Shown here: piece after piece, positions 46,255-59,239 of the stretch | Numbering within the stretch: the first letter of the stretch is position 1 | Layout: the number at the start of each line of letters is the position of its first letter | Assembly (NCBI GenBank): GCA_036768485.1 | Contig: JAVLUZ010000349.1 | Location: 89,412-153,411 of the forward strand | Direction of reading: 5' to 3' | DNA length: 64,000 bases | DNA from: Mermis nigrescens | Lineage: Eukaryota > Nematoda > Enoplea > Mermithida > Mermithidae | Position numbers and translations under genes: made by a program | The notes under the pieces: model-generated | Told to the model about the DNA's origin: nothing | Seen by the model: the letters and a program-made list of their open reading frames with translations, nothing else | The model's database searches: none

Positions 46255-46400
46255 CATGTGACTGACCAAAGTCAGTGCCAAGCGTTTAAAATAAGCCTAA
46301 GTAATGGGATGTTATACTCGCCGCCGCTTCGCTTGCTCCGCTCGCCGCATCCTATTACTCAGGCTTTTTTAAACGCTGGCACCAACATTTTGGTCAGTCC
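46255..46400. repeat. Inverted repeat with 50-bp arms
   Basis: CTGACCAAAGTCAGTGCC, AGCGTTTAAAATAAGCCT and AGTAATGGGATG on the left return in reverse complement on the right (CATCCTATTACT, AGGCTTTTTTAAACGCT, GGCACCAACATTTTGGTCAG). The spacer is about 30 bases and GC-rich. A small MITE or foldback nested in the hAT element. No firm target duplication. Confidence 0.65.
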
Positions 46401-46482
46401 ATGATACTAAGCCCAAGCTCTAATCAGCTGGTAAACCAGCAAAACATCACAAATACCTTGCAATCTTTATCGAAATTAACCA

Positions 46483-46553
46483 GCGTTAGTCGATTGGTTA
46501 TGGTTCTGGACTTTAGAGCAAGGGGTCCACGTTTCGAATCCGACTGCCAGCAA
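46483..46553 (+). ncRNA. tRNA-like sequence, probable tRNA pseudogene or SINE head
   Basis: TAGTCGATTGG resembles a pol III A box, and GTTTCGAATCC, 38 bases further, is nearly the consensus B box GGTTCGAATCC. Between them a stem-loop-like GTTCTGGA...GGGGTCCA is visible. The acceptor stem is not convincing, so a working tRNA is unlikely. Confidence 0.4.
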
Positions 46554-48736
46554 CTTTCTGTCGTTTCCTCAGATGCTATCGACCGTACACATACGCCCTT
46601 ATAATATGACTATGTTAATACATATGTGAACCAGCTACACGAATGCCGAAAATCCTTATTTTCTGCACGGATTCGGTTAGTTTTTGTAATGCAAAAATGC
46701 GTTTCAGAGAGGTGAAACTACAAAAATTTTCGGCGCAACTCCACTACAATTGAAAATCCTTACCTTCTGCACAGTTTTTGAAATGCAAAAATGATTTAGA
46801 GAGCTAAAAATTCAAAATTTTCTAGTGCTTCGCGCCATTTGATAAATTATAGTTTTAATTGTCAAAAACGACTTCATAATTGGCTAAAATGCTTTACTGA
46901 AGGAAGGAAATTCAAGTTTCAACATAAATAACGTAACTGATCATGATATTCTTGTAGAGCGCGAAATTTTTATACAAAAAGTGCATCAAACACCGCTATT
47001 GCATGTGTACATAAAATTTTCTATTTAAAAACATTGATTTTTCAACACAGGCGCTCTATTTTGAACGTTTTTAGACCTCCCAAAAAATGTGGAAAAAAGT
47101 CTGAAAAAGTAGAAAAAATTTTCGGTTCGGTCTATAATTTCAACCAAATCGCTGGGGAAAAAACGGTGTTTGCAAAGCGCCTATAAACATTTTTTTTATA
47201 TATTTCAAAAACGTAAGGATTTGCTTGCTACTGAAGTACATACAATTAGTAATAAAGTATTATTTATTTTTTCAAAAGACATTGCAAACAGGGCTCTTTT
47301 CAGAAATTTTTGATGATGTAAGTGCAACTGAAAATTGGCGGTCACTGTTTTAAGCACAGAAACTGTTTTTTCGAATAATATGTATTGTAAACAATGCGAC
47401 CTCTTTAGCTTAGGCCCTTGAGCAGTATATCCTGATGAAGATCAGGAATCTGTTATTGAATGTTTGTCAGCTGTTGATGTCAGCTGTTGATGTTGAATAA
47501 AATGTTATACTTTGTGGTGCAGCATTAGTCTTCCAATATTTTTGCATCTGCCTGTATAATGCAGATATGCTCCATGGGCTTTTTGTGAGAGAATTAATGT
47601 TCATTATTTAGCCTTGAGTGTCCGTAGGATTAACAGGCAAGAGATCAGAATAAAATAGTCGGGTGAACTAAGGTAAATTGGCCTGAGCATGCTTGATATG
47701 CATGTGTACATACAATTGTAGATCTGCTGTACAACCTTTCCTGCGAAATATGAGCCAGGAGAATTTTCAGGAGAATCAAAATATTTTCAGGAGAATTGCA
47801 GGAGAATTTTTCCCCAATTTTACCTCTGTGCATGAGAATCTGAATTTTGGGACCTGGCAACACTGTTTAAAGTGTCCGGCTATGCCTTAAAGTTTCCGGG
47901 TTACGCTGAGTATATGTACGCATATACGACCACGCATATCACTCGCTGTACAATCAGGTAAGTAGCCACGTACATATATATATGTACCTTGTACAATGTA
48001 TTGAGGTACATACTCCTAAATACAAGCAAGCCGATACATTGCGAAGAATACGTTGCATCGTCAGTGGCGTTGTTTAGCGAACTTGGAGATAAAATCGATC
48101 ATAAAATAACTAAATAAAAGAATTTAGGCAAGTAAACTGCACACGGTTCTATTCACCCATCATTCTAAAACGACATGCTAGGACTTCATTTTATATATTG
48201 CCTACCATGCTACCATTCAAACATGTAACAAGCGGGTGGAGATTCCCATATTCAAAGTCGCAAATATAAAAATATGAATATAAATAAACTTAAATCGTTT
48301 ATTCCCCTCTCCCCGATTTTGTGCAAAAAACTTGCGCTTTCTAGCCACTTTAGGTGCATTCTTTCATTTTTTAATAAAAATTGAAGTTCGCGCACTCATC
48401 CTAATGGTCGGCGATCCCCCACCCAACACTTTGGGCTGCTAAATGCCTGCTACTTTACATGGGAAGTGGGCCAAATTCTGGCAGTCAGATAGAGCATAAC
48501 TGCAAAAAACGTTGAATTATTCAATTCTACGGATCTACTAATTTGAAGAGAGACTTTGGATTATGGGGGTTAAAACCCTATTCATTTACATCTACGTATG
48601 ATGCCCACTCTATCCCGATGTTTAAATACATTTTTTCTCGCTTTTAATCACGTTATTGTGGCCCGGACACTTTAAGGTAAACCCGGACACTTTAAGGTAC
48701 CTTAAAGTGGCCGGCTGGACACTTTAAGTTGTGACA

Positions 48737-50509
48737 ACGACATAGTCAAAATGTTTCCCTGATTTTAAAGATCTGATATCAAAATAATTTTAGGGCAACA
48801 ACAGAAACTAACATTTCATTCTATTGAGAGAAAGCAAAATAGCAAAGTAGACTGAAAGGTAAGTAATTCGCTTAGAACACGTTTGAGTGATTTATTGATC
48901 AAAATTGCTAGCTATTCATAGGATTGACAACAAAAAAATTTGATTTTGGATTTAGACAGTCCAAGAAGATTCTAAAACATTTTAGTCCCTTATAACTTAA
49001 GTTTAAATCTTCAAATTTTTTGCACTGTTTTGCAGCAATCAATGGAACTCGACGAGAAACGTCTACAGCTATATCGCAATTTCAATTTTGTTTCACTGGC
49101 TTGCTTTATATTCGAGAGTTTTTACAGCTCTTCAGGTCATCCACAATTTAGCACTGTTCATGTATGATCATATTCATATGTGGGCAGTCATTGAAATTCT
49201 GGGAGTTTGATGTACGCATGTACAACATAGAATGCTAGGTGTCAGGTCAGAAAAAGTTTTAAAAATTGCATTGTTTAAACTGAAAAAACGGTGAAACTCG
49301 TTAAAATTTAGAGAATCCTAATGTTTCAGACAATTTCTTTGTTTCTGAACACAAATGAATAACTTTAGTACATTTGAGAAAATTTAAGTATATTAAGCAA
49401 AAAATGTTGAAAAATTATTAAATAGCGCTAAGCGCTAATAATTTTATATGTTAAGGCATAGGTAGAAAATCTGTCAAGGGCATCTCTTCGAAGGTCGATG
49501 ATAACACATGGTATATCAGCCATTCAGGTATTTATACTGTCATGCTGTAGGTTTGAATCCATAAAAGCGAGAAGATTGTTGAAAATTTAATCTTAAAAGG
49601 GATCGGCCGGATTTCACAAGTTGTTTTAAGGATTTGGGGCTTAGAGTAAGCCCTCTGAGCACTCTGCTGTTGCTTACATATGTTTATAATCAGACTTGCA
49701 CTTGGAGGAGGAGTTTATAGACCCTATAATAGAAAAATTGGAAATTTGATAGATATAAGATTGGAAAAAGGAGGCCAAAATCAATAAAAATTTATGATTT
49801 TCTTCAAAAGAGCATAAAATTGATTGGAAACTGTGTAATATGGTAGTTCTAGCGCAATTCCAAATTTATGAGAATATGTTGGCCCCCAAAAGCTCATTTC
49901 TCGTCCACCCTAACAAGCTGATACGCCAGATCATTATTCTGTGCATCTATATTCATAATACCTCTTGATATCTAGTAGTATCAATCAAATAACACTGGCC
50001 ATAAATTCCGTCAAAAACTTTTCGAGTAATATTCGAACAGTCGAATAAATCGTATCCAAAAACGCACATTGCCATGAAATCCGAAACATCCATGCTAGCA
50101 TTAGAGAGCACATCCGTCATATTCATCTTCGATTGAGTAAAGCAAAGTAAACAATTATTATAGCTCGTTTACATGATATCCATGAGTTTTTATTTGTAAT
50201 TTATATGTACGCACAGTAAACTGATAGCATACGGTAATTAAAGACTAAAGGAACGTAATAACAGTTTTAGAGTTTTGTCTATAAGAGAGTTTTAGAATAT
50301 TTTGTTGATCTCATAGCGATTATTGGTGCTTTATCAAATTATTTTGAAAAACGTTTCTCATTTTAGTCAATATTACCAGTATTGCACATTTCTAAATAAA
50401 TTAATGATTTATTAGATAAAATCAAAAACTTTCAAAATAAAAAATCTTACTAAAAAATATGCCATGGAGAACATTTTTTCTAATTCTCTATTTACGGCGC
50501 TCTCAGCGA
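48737..50509. other. No gene; MITE fragment at 49175-49215
   Basis: CATATGTGGGCAGTC with GAAATTCTGGGAG at 49175-49210 is the left end of MITE family 1 without the rest. GGTTTGAATCC at 49550 resembles a pol III B box with nothing else tRNA-like around it. No coding region. Confidence 0.35.
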
Positions 50510-52480
50510 AAAAAATTTTTTAGTGTAAAGTTTACACCTGCACTGATAACGCAATATTAATTTAAAATAAACAAAATAAAATTTGAAGTGTAGCGCTTAG
50601 GATGAGATAAGTTTTAAAGATAATTATCACGTTCTGTCTACTGAGTGGAGAATATGGCAGGAAAAAATATTTCTTTGTCTCAGACTCTTTACAATAAAAG
50701 CCTCTGAATTTGAAAATATTACTCTTTCAAAAAAAATAAAAAATACACAGAGGCGCTCCCAGGTTTTATATCTGTCTACCTTTCGAAACCAATCGGACGC
50801 ATATAATGTAAAACTGAGTTATCTATGCTTCTGCACATTGAAACAGATTAAACTCCTGTGCAACAACTAATGAGTGTAAAGAAATTCTGAGACCAGATTC
50901 GTAACCTACTAATCAGGGAAAACGTTTATAAAATATTGATGCAATATTACGAAATTCGCTGGAAATTTGCTGTGACGCGTGCTCCTTAGAAAGTACTTTA
51001 TTTTTATCCTATTTGACCTCGCCCGACTTCTAAACAGAGAAAGTGGCGAACAAAAAATATACAAACACGTATTTTCCACTGTCAACCACATTGCAAACTT
51101 TAAAAATCTGAAACTAACGCCCCAGTGAGTGTAAATAAATTCGGTTAGGGCCAGTTTGTATCGCTTCGATTGCAGTACGTTTGTATGTGCCAAACTTATG
51201 TTCCGCAAAATATTTTATATGATTTTCCAATCAAAATACGAAAAAAAACTGTTTTTTCGCCCATTTATACCTCAGATTTCGAACTTTACACCCCCATAAA
51301 CAATTCAATATTAAGTTTTTTTGAACGCGGCTTGCTTCGACGTGTAGCCCATAAATGTGACTTCATTTCTATTTCATTCAATTCATCTCGATCTTGAGGT
51401 AAAAAAGTTGGCGGAGAAATCACGGACAAAATCTCTTTTTTTACTCATCTACTAGATTGTAAAGTTTAAATCCCTGGTACTAATTGCGTATTGATTGTAG
51501 AAAAATTTGCTGCTAAGCAAAAGATAGCTCTTGATCCGAAGTACATTTCTGTCAGTAGAAATTTCTTAAATCTCATAAGCGGAGTTGTTGGCAGACATAA
51601 ACAAGTCGAAAGTCCATGGTTTGGCCAGAAGATTTAAAAAAATTAAAAAAAGTTAGTTTTCTGAAGATTTGAACATATTAGTCTTTTTTTAAACCCGCAT
51701 GCTAGAACGGACGCGTGAGCCTCTGCACTAACTCGACATATCGGCGGATTTTAATACTTTGTCAATTATTGAAAAATATTTATCATTCTACTTAAGTTAA
51801 AGAATGGTGGATTTATGATAATGAAAATAATTATTTATTTAAGACGAACCAAAAACCTCTGAAATAAGAAAAATCTGGTCAAACGATATGCAATAAGGAG
51901 GTATCTTTCGGCATAATAAAATAGATTCATAATTCAAAGTTCACCTCTTCATACCTCAACAATCAGTGGCTGTGGAAAAGTTTAAAGACTAGATTCGTTA
52001 TTCTGCCCTTATGGAGCATTTTAAAAAAATTCATCATCCATGATGCTCTGGGCGGGGAAAATTTTTTAGGTGTAAAGTGTACACCTGCACTAATAACGTA
52101 ATATTGATTGTAAAGAAACAAAATAAATTTTGACGTGTAGCGCTTAGGACGAGGCACATTTTTAAGGTAGTTACAATGTTCTGTCTACTAAGTGGCGAAT
52201 ATGGCAGGTAAAAAATATTTTTTTGTCCCAGACTCTTTACAATAAACCGCCTCTAACTTTGAAAATATTACTTTTCAAAAAAATGGAAAAACGCTCCCCT
52301 AGATTTTATAATTGTCTATCTTTTGAAACCAATCAGACTGCATATAATGTATGACTGAGTTAGACATGCTCCTGCACATGAAAAGTGAAAAACCGTTCAC
52401 TCCACACTGCTGTGCAACAACTAATGAGTGTAAAGGAATTTTAAGACCAGATTCGTAACCTACAAATCAGGGAAAACATT
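50510..52480. repeat. TGTAAAG-family tandem array, array 3
   Basis: GTGTAAAGTTTACACCTGCACTGATAACG near 50523 and its counterpart near 52070 open two long, similar units of roughly 1.5 kb (for example AACTAATGAGTGTAAAG near 50866 and 52425). Inside lie diverged short units with TTTTTTCGCCCA, ACTTTACACCCCC and CTAGATTGTAAAG blocks. A higher-order repeat structure therefore exists here. No gene. Confidence 0.6.
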
Positions 52481-53960
52481 TATTTAAAAAAATCGGCCCC
52501 CCGCCGACCATTTGAATTTTTGGTGTGAACTTCACATACTCACGACTACCTCGTTACTTAGTTTAAACAAAAAGAAGGGTATCTAACTTTTTTATTGTCT
52601 ACCGTTTAAAAAAACCGCACCTCCCAGATGTGTGCCGTTATAGCTGTGAGGAGGGGGGGCATATGTTGGGGTACCCAAGTATATTATAGGTACGCGCTAA
52701 CGCGCTACTTTTGATATATATGTAAAGTTTTTTTGACCATATTCTACATCTGGCCGCACGTAAAAAGTGATTTCTGACAGTTCGAACATATGCAGAGTAA
52801 TGTGCATTTCTAATTTGATCCCTTTCTGATCGATGAATTTCTATATTCTGTATCGTTAAAATCAGAAAAGGACTAAAAGTAGTAAAAAGTGCGGTTATGC
52901 TGCATAAAAACATCTCACTTAAAAGATTTTTTTGTCTTTTATATCATTTGACTGGCAAAAAAGCAATATTGGTATCATATTCTGGGATTCCAGCCTTCCC
53001 AAGACCCTATCTTTTTTTATCTCGTAGAATATTTTTTACACATGTGCCTCGGGATACTTAACACTGGCACATAAAATGTAAAAATTTGTGCTATACTTTT
53101 GTATTAGTGTAAATGTCATAAATTCGCATGCTGTACATTGTGCTTAATATCAAGTTAGTCCTGTGGCTGTGAGTTGAAATATTTCGCCATAAATTGTAAA
53201 ATATTTGAAGTATTCTAGATAAAAATTCTAAAAAAATTTACAGTGAAATGTCATTCATTGCACTTAAATCATTTACTTGCAGCTCGCTTGCCGCATTTTT
53301 GAAAATCTCTGCACGTATTTTATAACTTTTGATTACTGTACTAAATGTAATTTTCTTACTCGATTTGAATTTTTCCTTTTCACACACTCGATCACCGTCT
53401 CACACTTATGTATTGTACATCCTATTTTGCGCTTATTTTTCTAACCCATAATTAATCAATTGCTGCACTTATATGCAATTTTTTTCTATTTAATCGTTAT
53501 TTTTAATATTTCTTTTTGATCGCCGTTCTACATGCAATTCTTTTTTATACTTTCCATGTATTTGCTTAAATCCTTAGTTACTTAATTGCTATTCAGCACT
53601 TATTTATTATTTTATTTAAGCGCTATTTTCTCGAATAACTGATTCTAATTTTACATTTATTGTTTAAACTCCTTAATTGCTCAATTGCTATACTACACTT
53701 CAGTTTTCTACTTGCTCCATCACTACATATATGTAGCCTTCATTTTGCTGTACACTAATAAAGCGAATAGTCTGTTTCATGTCAAGGTTGCAACAATAGT
53801 TAAAAAAATCCATAAATGTATGGTCTGTATGGTCTGTCATAACATAGGTATAATGAAACGAAAACCTCAAGGTCATATAAAACGGGTAGGCTAGCTGCAT
53901 ATTATTTTGTAACATGACCTTTGAGTGACCACTGGCAACCTATATTTTTTATTTAACAAC
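52481..53960. other. No gene; repeat flank near 52640-52710
   Basis: TATAGCTGTGAGG and GGGGTACCCAAGTATATTA match the flanks of the (TA)n tract at 819-931. The remainder is AT-rich with no supported feature. Confidence 0.4.
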
Positions 53961-54152
53961 TGGGCAGGCGTATTTAATATGCGGGCCTATTACACCATGG
54001 CAGGCTCCGTTTAACAGGCGGGCCCATTATACCTGGGCTACATTTAACGGGTGGGCCCATTATACCATGGCGGGCTCTATTTTAACGGGCAGGCCCATTA
54101 TACCGTGGCGGGCTATATTTAGCACATGGGCTCTATTTTAACGGGCGGGCCA
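53961..54152. repeat. GC-rich minisatellite, unit about 33 bp
   Basis: Units of the form TTTAACGGGCGGGCCCATT, then ATACCATGGCGGGCT, repeat about five to six times with variants. Strikingly GC-rich against the AT-rich surroundings. Confidence 0.8.
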
Positions 54153-56759
54153 ATATTTGAACAAGAGGGCCACTTTTTGGCAGGCCTATTCTAGATGGGC
54201 CCTAGACCCACCGGTCAATAATTCGTAACACCAAGAGGTCAACAACCTATATGTGCTTATACGTACCATAATATTACACAAACACAATATTATACATAGT
54301 AGGCCGCAATGATAAAAGATAGGGTATCTCTCATCATTGCGGCCCAGAGTACCCAGCCTTACTATTCCCTTCACATGTGATTTGACTAAAATTAAGCTAA
54401 AAATGTACTTGATGCTCATTTGAGCGAGCTCGAATTCCAGCAAATATTGGTGAGTTGCAAAGATGCTAAGTCAAGCTCTTGAGAAATTGGATAATTAAAG
54501 ACAAGAATCTGGGATCCTTGCACTAAAAAACATTAATTTATATGTTTTTTGATTGATTAATGGCGTTATGACTTTTATGATTAGGAATATGATTTATTGC
54601 TTTTATGATTTATTATGGTTTTATATATATAATTTTTGATCTATTACGTTTTTAATTTAATTGATGTTTCTTGATCTTCAATATATTCTTACAAACGAGT
54701 ATTTCTATATGCAAAATATAATTTATATCGGGTTTAACTTAAAAATACATAATGCATTTATTCATTATTTAATTAGGTATAGTAATTACTGATTTGGGCG
54801 ACTCTGGATCCTGACAAATTTGCACACATTAAATATAAGCAGATACATATCCTAACAAAATTGTATATTTCAATATTAAATATAGCACTAATAAAATCCG
54901 AATTCAATGTACTGATTTTAAAGAATTAATACTGCCTGTTTTACGGTTCTGCAAGGGTCATCATTAATTTCTTCAAAAGCATTGATGCCTCATTGTTTTC
55001 CAAAAATTACATAGCTTGTATCACAATTTTAAGGCAACATGACCTTGTTTATAAAAATATATATGATAAGTGCCTTATATGAGCTAAAGGCCAATGCATT
55101 ATTAGCTATTTTATTACCTACTTATTTAAAGGATAAGAAATTATATATCAGTGCTGTAAGAGTACAAATACAAGATGGTAGCTATAATTGCAGAAAAAGT
55201 GATAAATTAAAAATTGCATTCATTTATGCAAACAATAATATGCGGATCTACAGCCAAACGAGCGATATCCAGTTTTGCATTTCCCTTGGATTATTATAAA
55301 AGCTTTTTTGGTGTACAGTATGTTCTCCAGTAAAATTTCCAATCGACTAATGCTAAGCATTTAAAACATCAAAATTTGAGAAAGACAAATTTTCACTAAT
55401 AAGGATGGTGCTGGAAGTTGTTGCATGCTTGTTCTTCAGTAGGGGCCCGTCAATATAATAAAAATAAACACAATACAAATTATGACAATAACTGCAAAGA
55501 AATTGTAGAGGTTGTGCTGGCAAAGTAGTAAATAGGGCATACTTTTTATTCAAAATCATGCCTGTCCACTAAGTCATTAAGAGGCCTAGATTCGAGGGTT
55601 TATTGCACAATATTACAATACTAACACTGCGTAACCATACAGGGACAGCGATCAAATTCTAAGGTGTCTGCAAGCCAAGAAAGCAAAAAAATAACTTTCC
55701 GCACAGTTCACTGCCTTATTACCAATTGTGCATGACTGTGCAGTGCCCAGTGCAGTTCAATGATCGCACATTTTGGCACATTAGTGCACAAAGTTGATGC
55801 AATGAGGATGTATTCTCTAAAGATGTACTGAGGCCGCCCTTCTTACTGGAACCAGTGCCTGGAATGATCATATGCGCTCTACAAATGTTATCTTTCTCAA
55901 AAGAATAACCTTAAGTTCTTTATCATGTCATTGTAACTTTCTCCTCCTAGTTTTTTTTTAATTTTTTTTCAGCTATGTAATGGAATGCCGTTATCTACAA
56001 GAGCTGCTCATTTGTGTACCTAGCCTTATGAATTTAAATAAAAGACAAATGTTTTGAACTCAAGATATTTGACAACTACTTTTAGATAGGCAAAAATAAT
56101 GGTATTTTTTAGCTTTACATAGCAATATCTACTCACTAAAATTTTTTTTAAAAATTCAAGTTTATTTGAGTTATATTCCAAAATGTGCTTTTTGTAGATA
56201 AATTGGTATGAAGCGGCCTAAAGCCTATAATTTTAGAGTTTTTGGTTCAAAGAGTTGTGAAATCGATCCAAACAATCTTTCAGATTTTATTAAGGTTTTC
56301 AATTTTCCCCTTTGGTGGGCCCTGGTAGAAAACATTCGTACATACAAAATTTTAGGAGACTAGTCTCCCCTGTTCCCTATGGTAATGCCACTGAGGCTGC
56401 TAGCAGACATGTATTATTGAGTTTAGGGGAAGAGGCGAATTTCCTCAGTGAAGTATTGTAAATTAAAGGCCATAAATGAATAAATGTCAATGTTTTTTTA
56501 GCAATTAATAATTCTTTAATGTAATTGTTTCCTACTGCTGTTGATGAATGCTGTATTGCAAAACCAGTTTCATTCATTATTTTGCTTAATAATTGATTAC
56601 TCACACCATTGATATATCAGACATTTTGATAGCTTGGCTGGATACACCAGTCAGAGCCACATGATGAACAGATGCATTCGAATTATAATTACCTTACAGT
56701 GAGTGTATGTGCTACACATGCACATCAAAATATGAAAGATCCATCTAGTTTTTTTGACT
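54153..56759. other. No gene seen
   Basis: Several short ORFs on both strands without domain, splice context or codon bias. No repeat that I can define. Confidence 0.35.
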
Positions 56760-58990
56760 GATCCAGCTTACATAGGTCTATGGCTATGTAACATTCTAAT
56801 GCAAAAAATATTGTTGTCCTGAAGCACATATATGTCAATTCCCCACATAAATTGATATTGTTCATAGGCACTGACATTTAATGACTGATCATACAGAATG
56901 TGATAATGCGCAGTAAAGTGAATGGCACATACTATCATGCAATCAGCCATGCATTTCTTAGATGCAGGTATAGCACTATTTGATAATTTATCTTGTTAAT
57001 TTAAAATCTATAGCTTACACCATCCTTTTAGCATATTGTTAAAGTCTTGAAGTAATGTTGTTTCTCCACTGTTAAGCATTTCCCTTGTATCTTAATTATT
57101 TTCTTGCCTTTCTTGTGATTCATCAGATAGCATTTTAACCAATAAGTTTCTTGCATAGATGCTTCCAAGAATTGTATGCCATGTTTGTAGTCTATCCATA
57201 CTTCAGCTTTGATTCTAAAAAGTCAGTCATTGCGGACATATTTATATATAGATTACTCACTTTCACTGATTTTTGCAGTAAAACATGTTTGTTGTAACTT
57301 TCGTTATGCTCTGACCACAAAACGTTGGAGAAGGGTGGCTGCTAAATTTTCCAGCAGTGTCTGGAATATCTGCCGTATCTCAAACAGCATTTTCCAATAC
57401 TGCATGCCAAAATTCATTCTTCCAACCACTTTTAATATCAGGGCCATCATCACTATCCGAAATATTGTCTGGTGTTTCTTCATCCCCGGAACCCTTTAAG
57501 GCTTTCAATTTCTCTTCTATTTCTTGTTTTTCCTGTTTGCCTTTTTACTCACCTTCTTTTGCTAACAGTTTCATTATCTTCTGTATCACTGTTTGTTGTA
57601 TCCATTGAGGGACGTAATAGCGAATGATGCTTCTTCAATGAAGAATTTTTTCAATGTTTTGTAGCACAGTGCGCATAGAACAACCATGTCTAACTCGGCC
57701 AAAGACACTAAATGACCGTCACATTTAGATCTGATGTTTTTAAAAAACAGGTTGCATATGTGCTGCACAGTGCGCAGCCCATGCACACACATGAGGTAAT
57801 CATGAATCTAGTAATTGCCTGGGGCTAGTGTTAGCATAGTTAACTATATTGTCAATTGACATATATCCATGATTGCTTTTCTGCTTTTTCAATTTCCTAA
57901 TTTTCATGTATTTATTATGGATATATGTCTCTTAACAATATAGTGAACTATGCCAACACCAGGCTCCAGGCAATTACTAGATCCATGATTACCACAGAGT
58001 ATGTCTATGTGCAGCATATGTGCAACATATATTTTAAAAAATCAGATCTACATGTGACAGTCATTTAGTGTGTTTGACCGAGTAAGACATAGTTGTCCTC
58101 TACACACTGTGCAACTAGACATTGTCAAATAATTTTAGACTAAAGAGGCACATCCCACAATGGATACAACAAACAGTGGAACAGAATATGCATGAGCACT
58201 TTTCTGTGCTTAGGTTTTCAATTACCAATATAAGCAAATAGCGAATGTTGTGCATGGAATTGGAAAAACAACAGCCACTGTGCATTTCACCTATATAATG
58301 CAAATCACGGTTTCCGAGCAAACTACACCAGCAAAGAAGGCAAACAGCAAAAAAAGAGAAATAGTAGAGTGATAGGAAGACCAAGATGCTTCTGAGGACA
58401 AAGAAAAATCAGACAATATGATGAGCTTGGTATCAAAAGTGGTTAGAAGATTAAATTTTGGCGTGCAATGATAGAATATACTGTACAATACATGACAGAT
58501 ATTCCAGACACTGCTGAAAAACTTAGCAGTCCACACTTTTTTTAACGTTTTTTGTCAAAGCTTCACAAAAATTATGACAAACATGTTTTCCTGCAAAAAG
58601 CAATGGAAGAAAGGGATTTAGATACAAAACTGACTTCAGTGGCAGAGTTTTAAAACAAAAGCTGATCTTAGGAGAGACTGAAGCAACAAAGATGGCATTG
58701 AATTCTCAGAAGCATCTATTCAAGAAACTAATTAGTAGAAAGGCTGATATCCTGTCTAATGAATTACAGGAAAGGTAAGAAGATAAGAAAGATACGAGTG
58801 AATTGCTAAACAGTTGAGAAACAACATCACTTCAAGACTATAATGATATGCTAAAACAATGGTGGAAGCTAAAGATTTTTGATTAAAAAGATAAATTATC
58901 AAAAGGTGCTATACTCGAGTCTGAGAAATGTATGGCTGATTGCACGATCATATGTGCCATACACTTTACTGTGCATTATCAGATACTATA
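56760..58990. repeat. Large imperfect palindrome, arms about 1.1 kb
   Basis: The left arm (about 56760-57880) and right arm (about 57905-58990) are reverse complements with many small differences. Examples are ATCTAGTAATTGCC / GGCAATTACTAGAT near the centre, TCAGATCTA with CATTTAGTGT further out, ATGGATACAACAAACAGTG at mid-arm, and GATATTCCAGACACTGCTG near the ends. The spacer is only about 25 bases. Read outward from the centre, each arm has short coding-like stretches (for example MADCMIVCAIHFTAHY at 56950 and its relative at 58932), so both derive from a once-coding element that I cannot name. Confidence 0.8.
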
Positions 58991-59021
58991 TGACCTGTTG
59001 TTACATGTAGGTACCTATAAC

Positions 59022-59066
59022 CACACGTGAGCGCGGGGGTTGGGGGGTATGCAGCTCCAAGAAGTT
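59022..59066 (-). repeat. MITE family 1 end fragment
   Basis: CACACGTGAGCGCGGGGGTT and GGGGTATGCAGC match the start of copy E; the rest is missing. Confidence 0.6.
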
Positions 59067-59239
59067 GAAGAAGGTATAAAGTTTTTGTGTAACGTTATAA
59101 CATTGGACAAATTTTCGGACCTTTTTACTGCGGCATGTGGACAACTGAGTATTGATGACCCGAACAATTGAACAGCATAGGATTATAGAGGGATGAATTC
59201 TACAGAACAATGTCCTTCTGTTTCTAGAAATTCGCATTA

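Larger units (their letters stand above)
44985..47865. mobile_element. hAT-family non-autonomous element, 2.9 kb, nested
   Basis: Ends CAGGGTTGCCAGGT and ACCTGGCAACACTG are 14-bp inverted repeats (one mismatch) of the type seen in many hAT elements. A perfect 8-bp duplication TTTAAAGT lies at 44977-44984 and 47866-47873. Just inside both ends, CAGGAGAA boxes are repeated many times in opposed orientation. No transposase ORF remains. The interior holds the tandem repeats at 45597-46095 and the hairpin at 46255-46400. Confidence 0.85.
44916..48736. mobile_element. Outer inverted-repeat element carrying a nested hAT insertion
   Basis: Left end TGTCGCACCTTAAAGTTTCC and right end (GGACACTTTAAGTTGTGACA) are imperfect inverted repeats of 20 bp. 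Subterminal boxes CGGACACTTTAAGG and complements occur at both sides (44937-44985 and 48663-48725) and directly beyond the inner element (47866-47900). No clear target duplication and no transposase ORF. Net length without the inner element is about 930 bp. Confidence 0.55.

Noticed and set aside
49540..49562. GGTTTGAATCC as part of a tRNA gene
   Set aside because: No A box at proper spacing and no cloverleaf arms.
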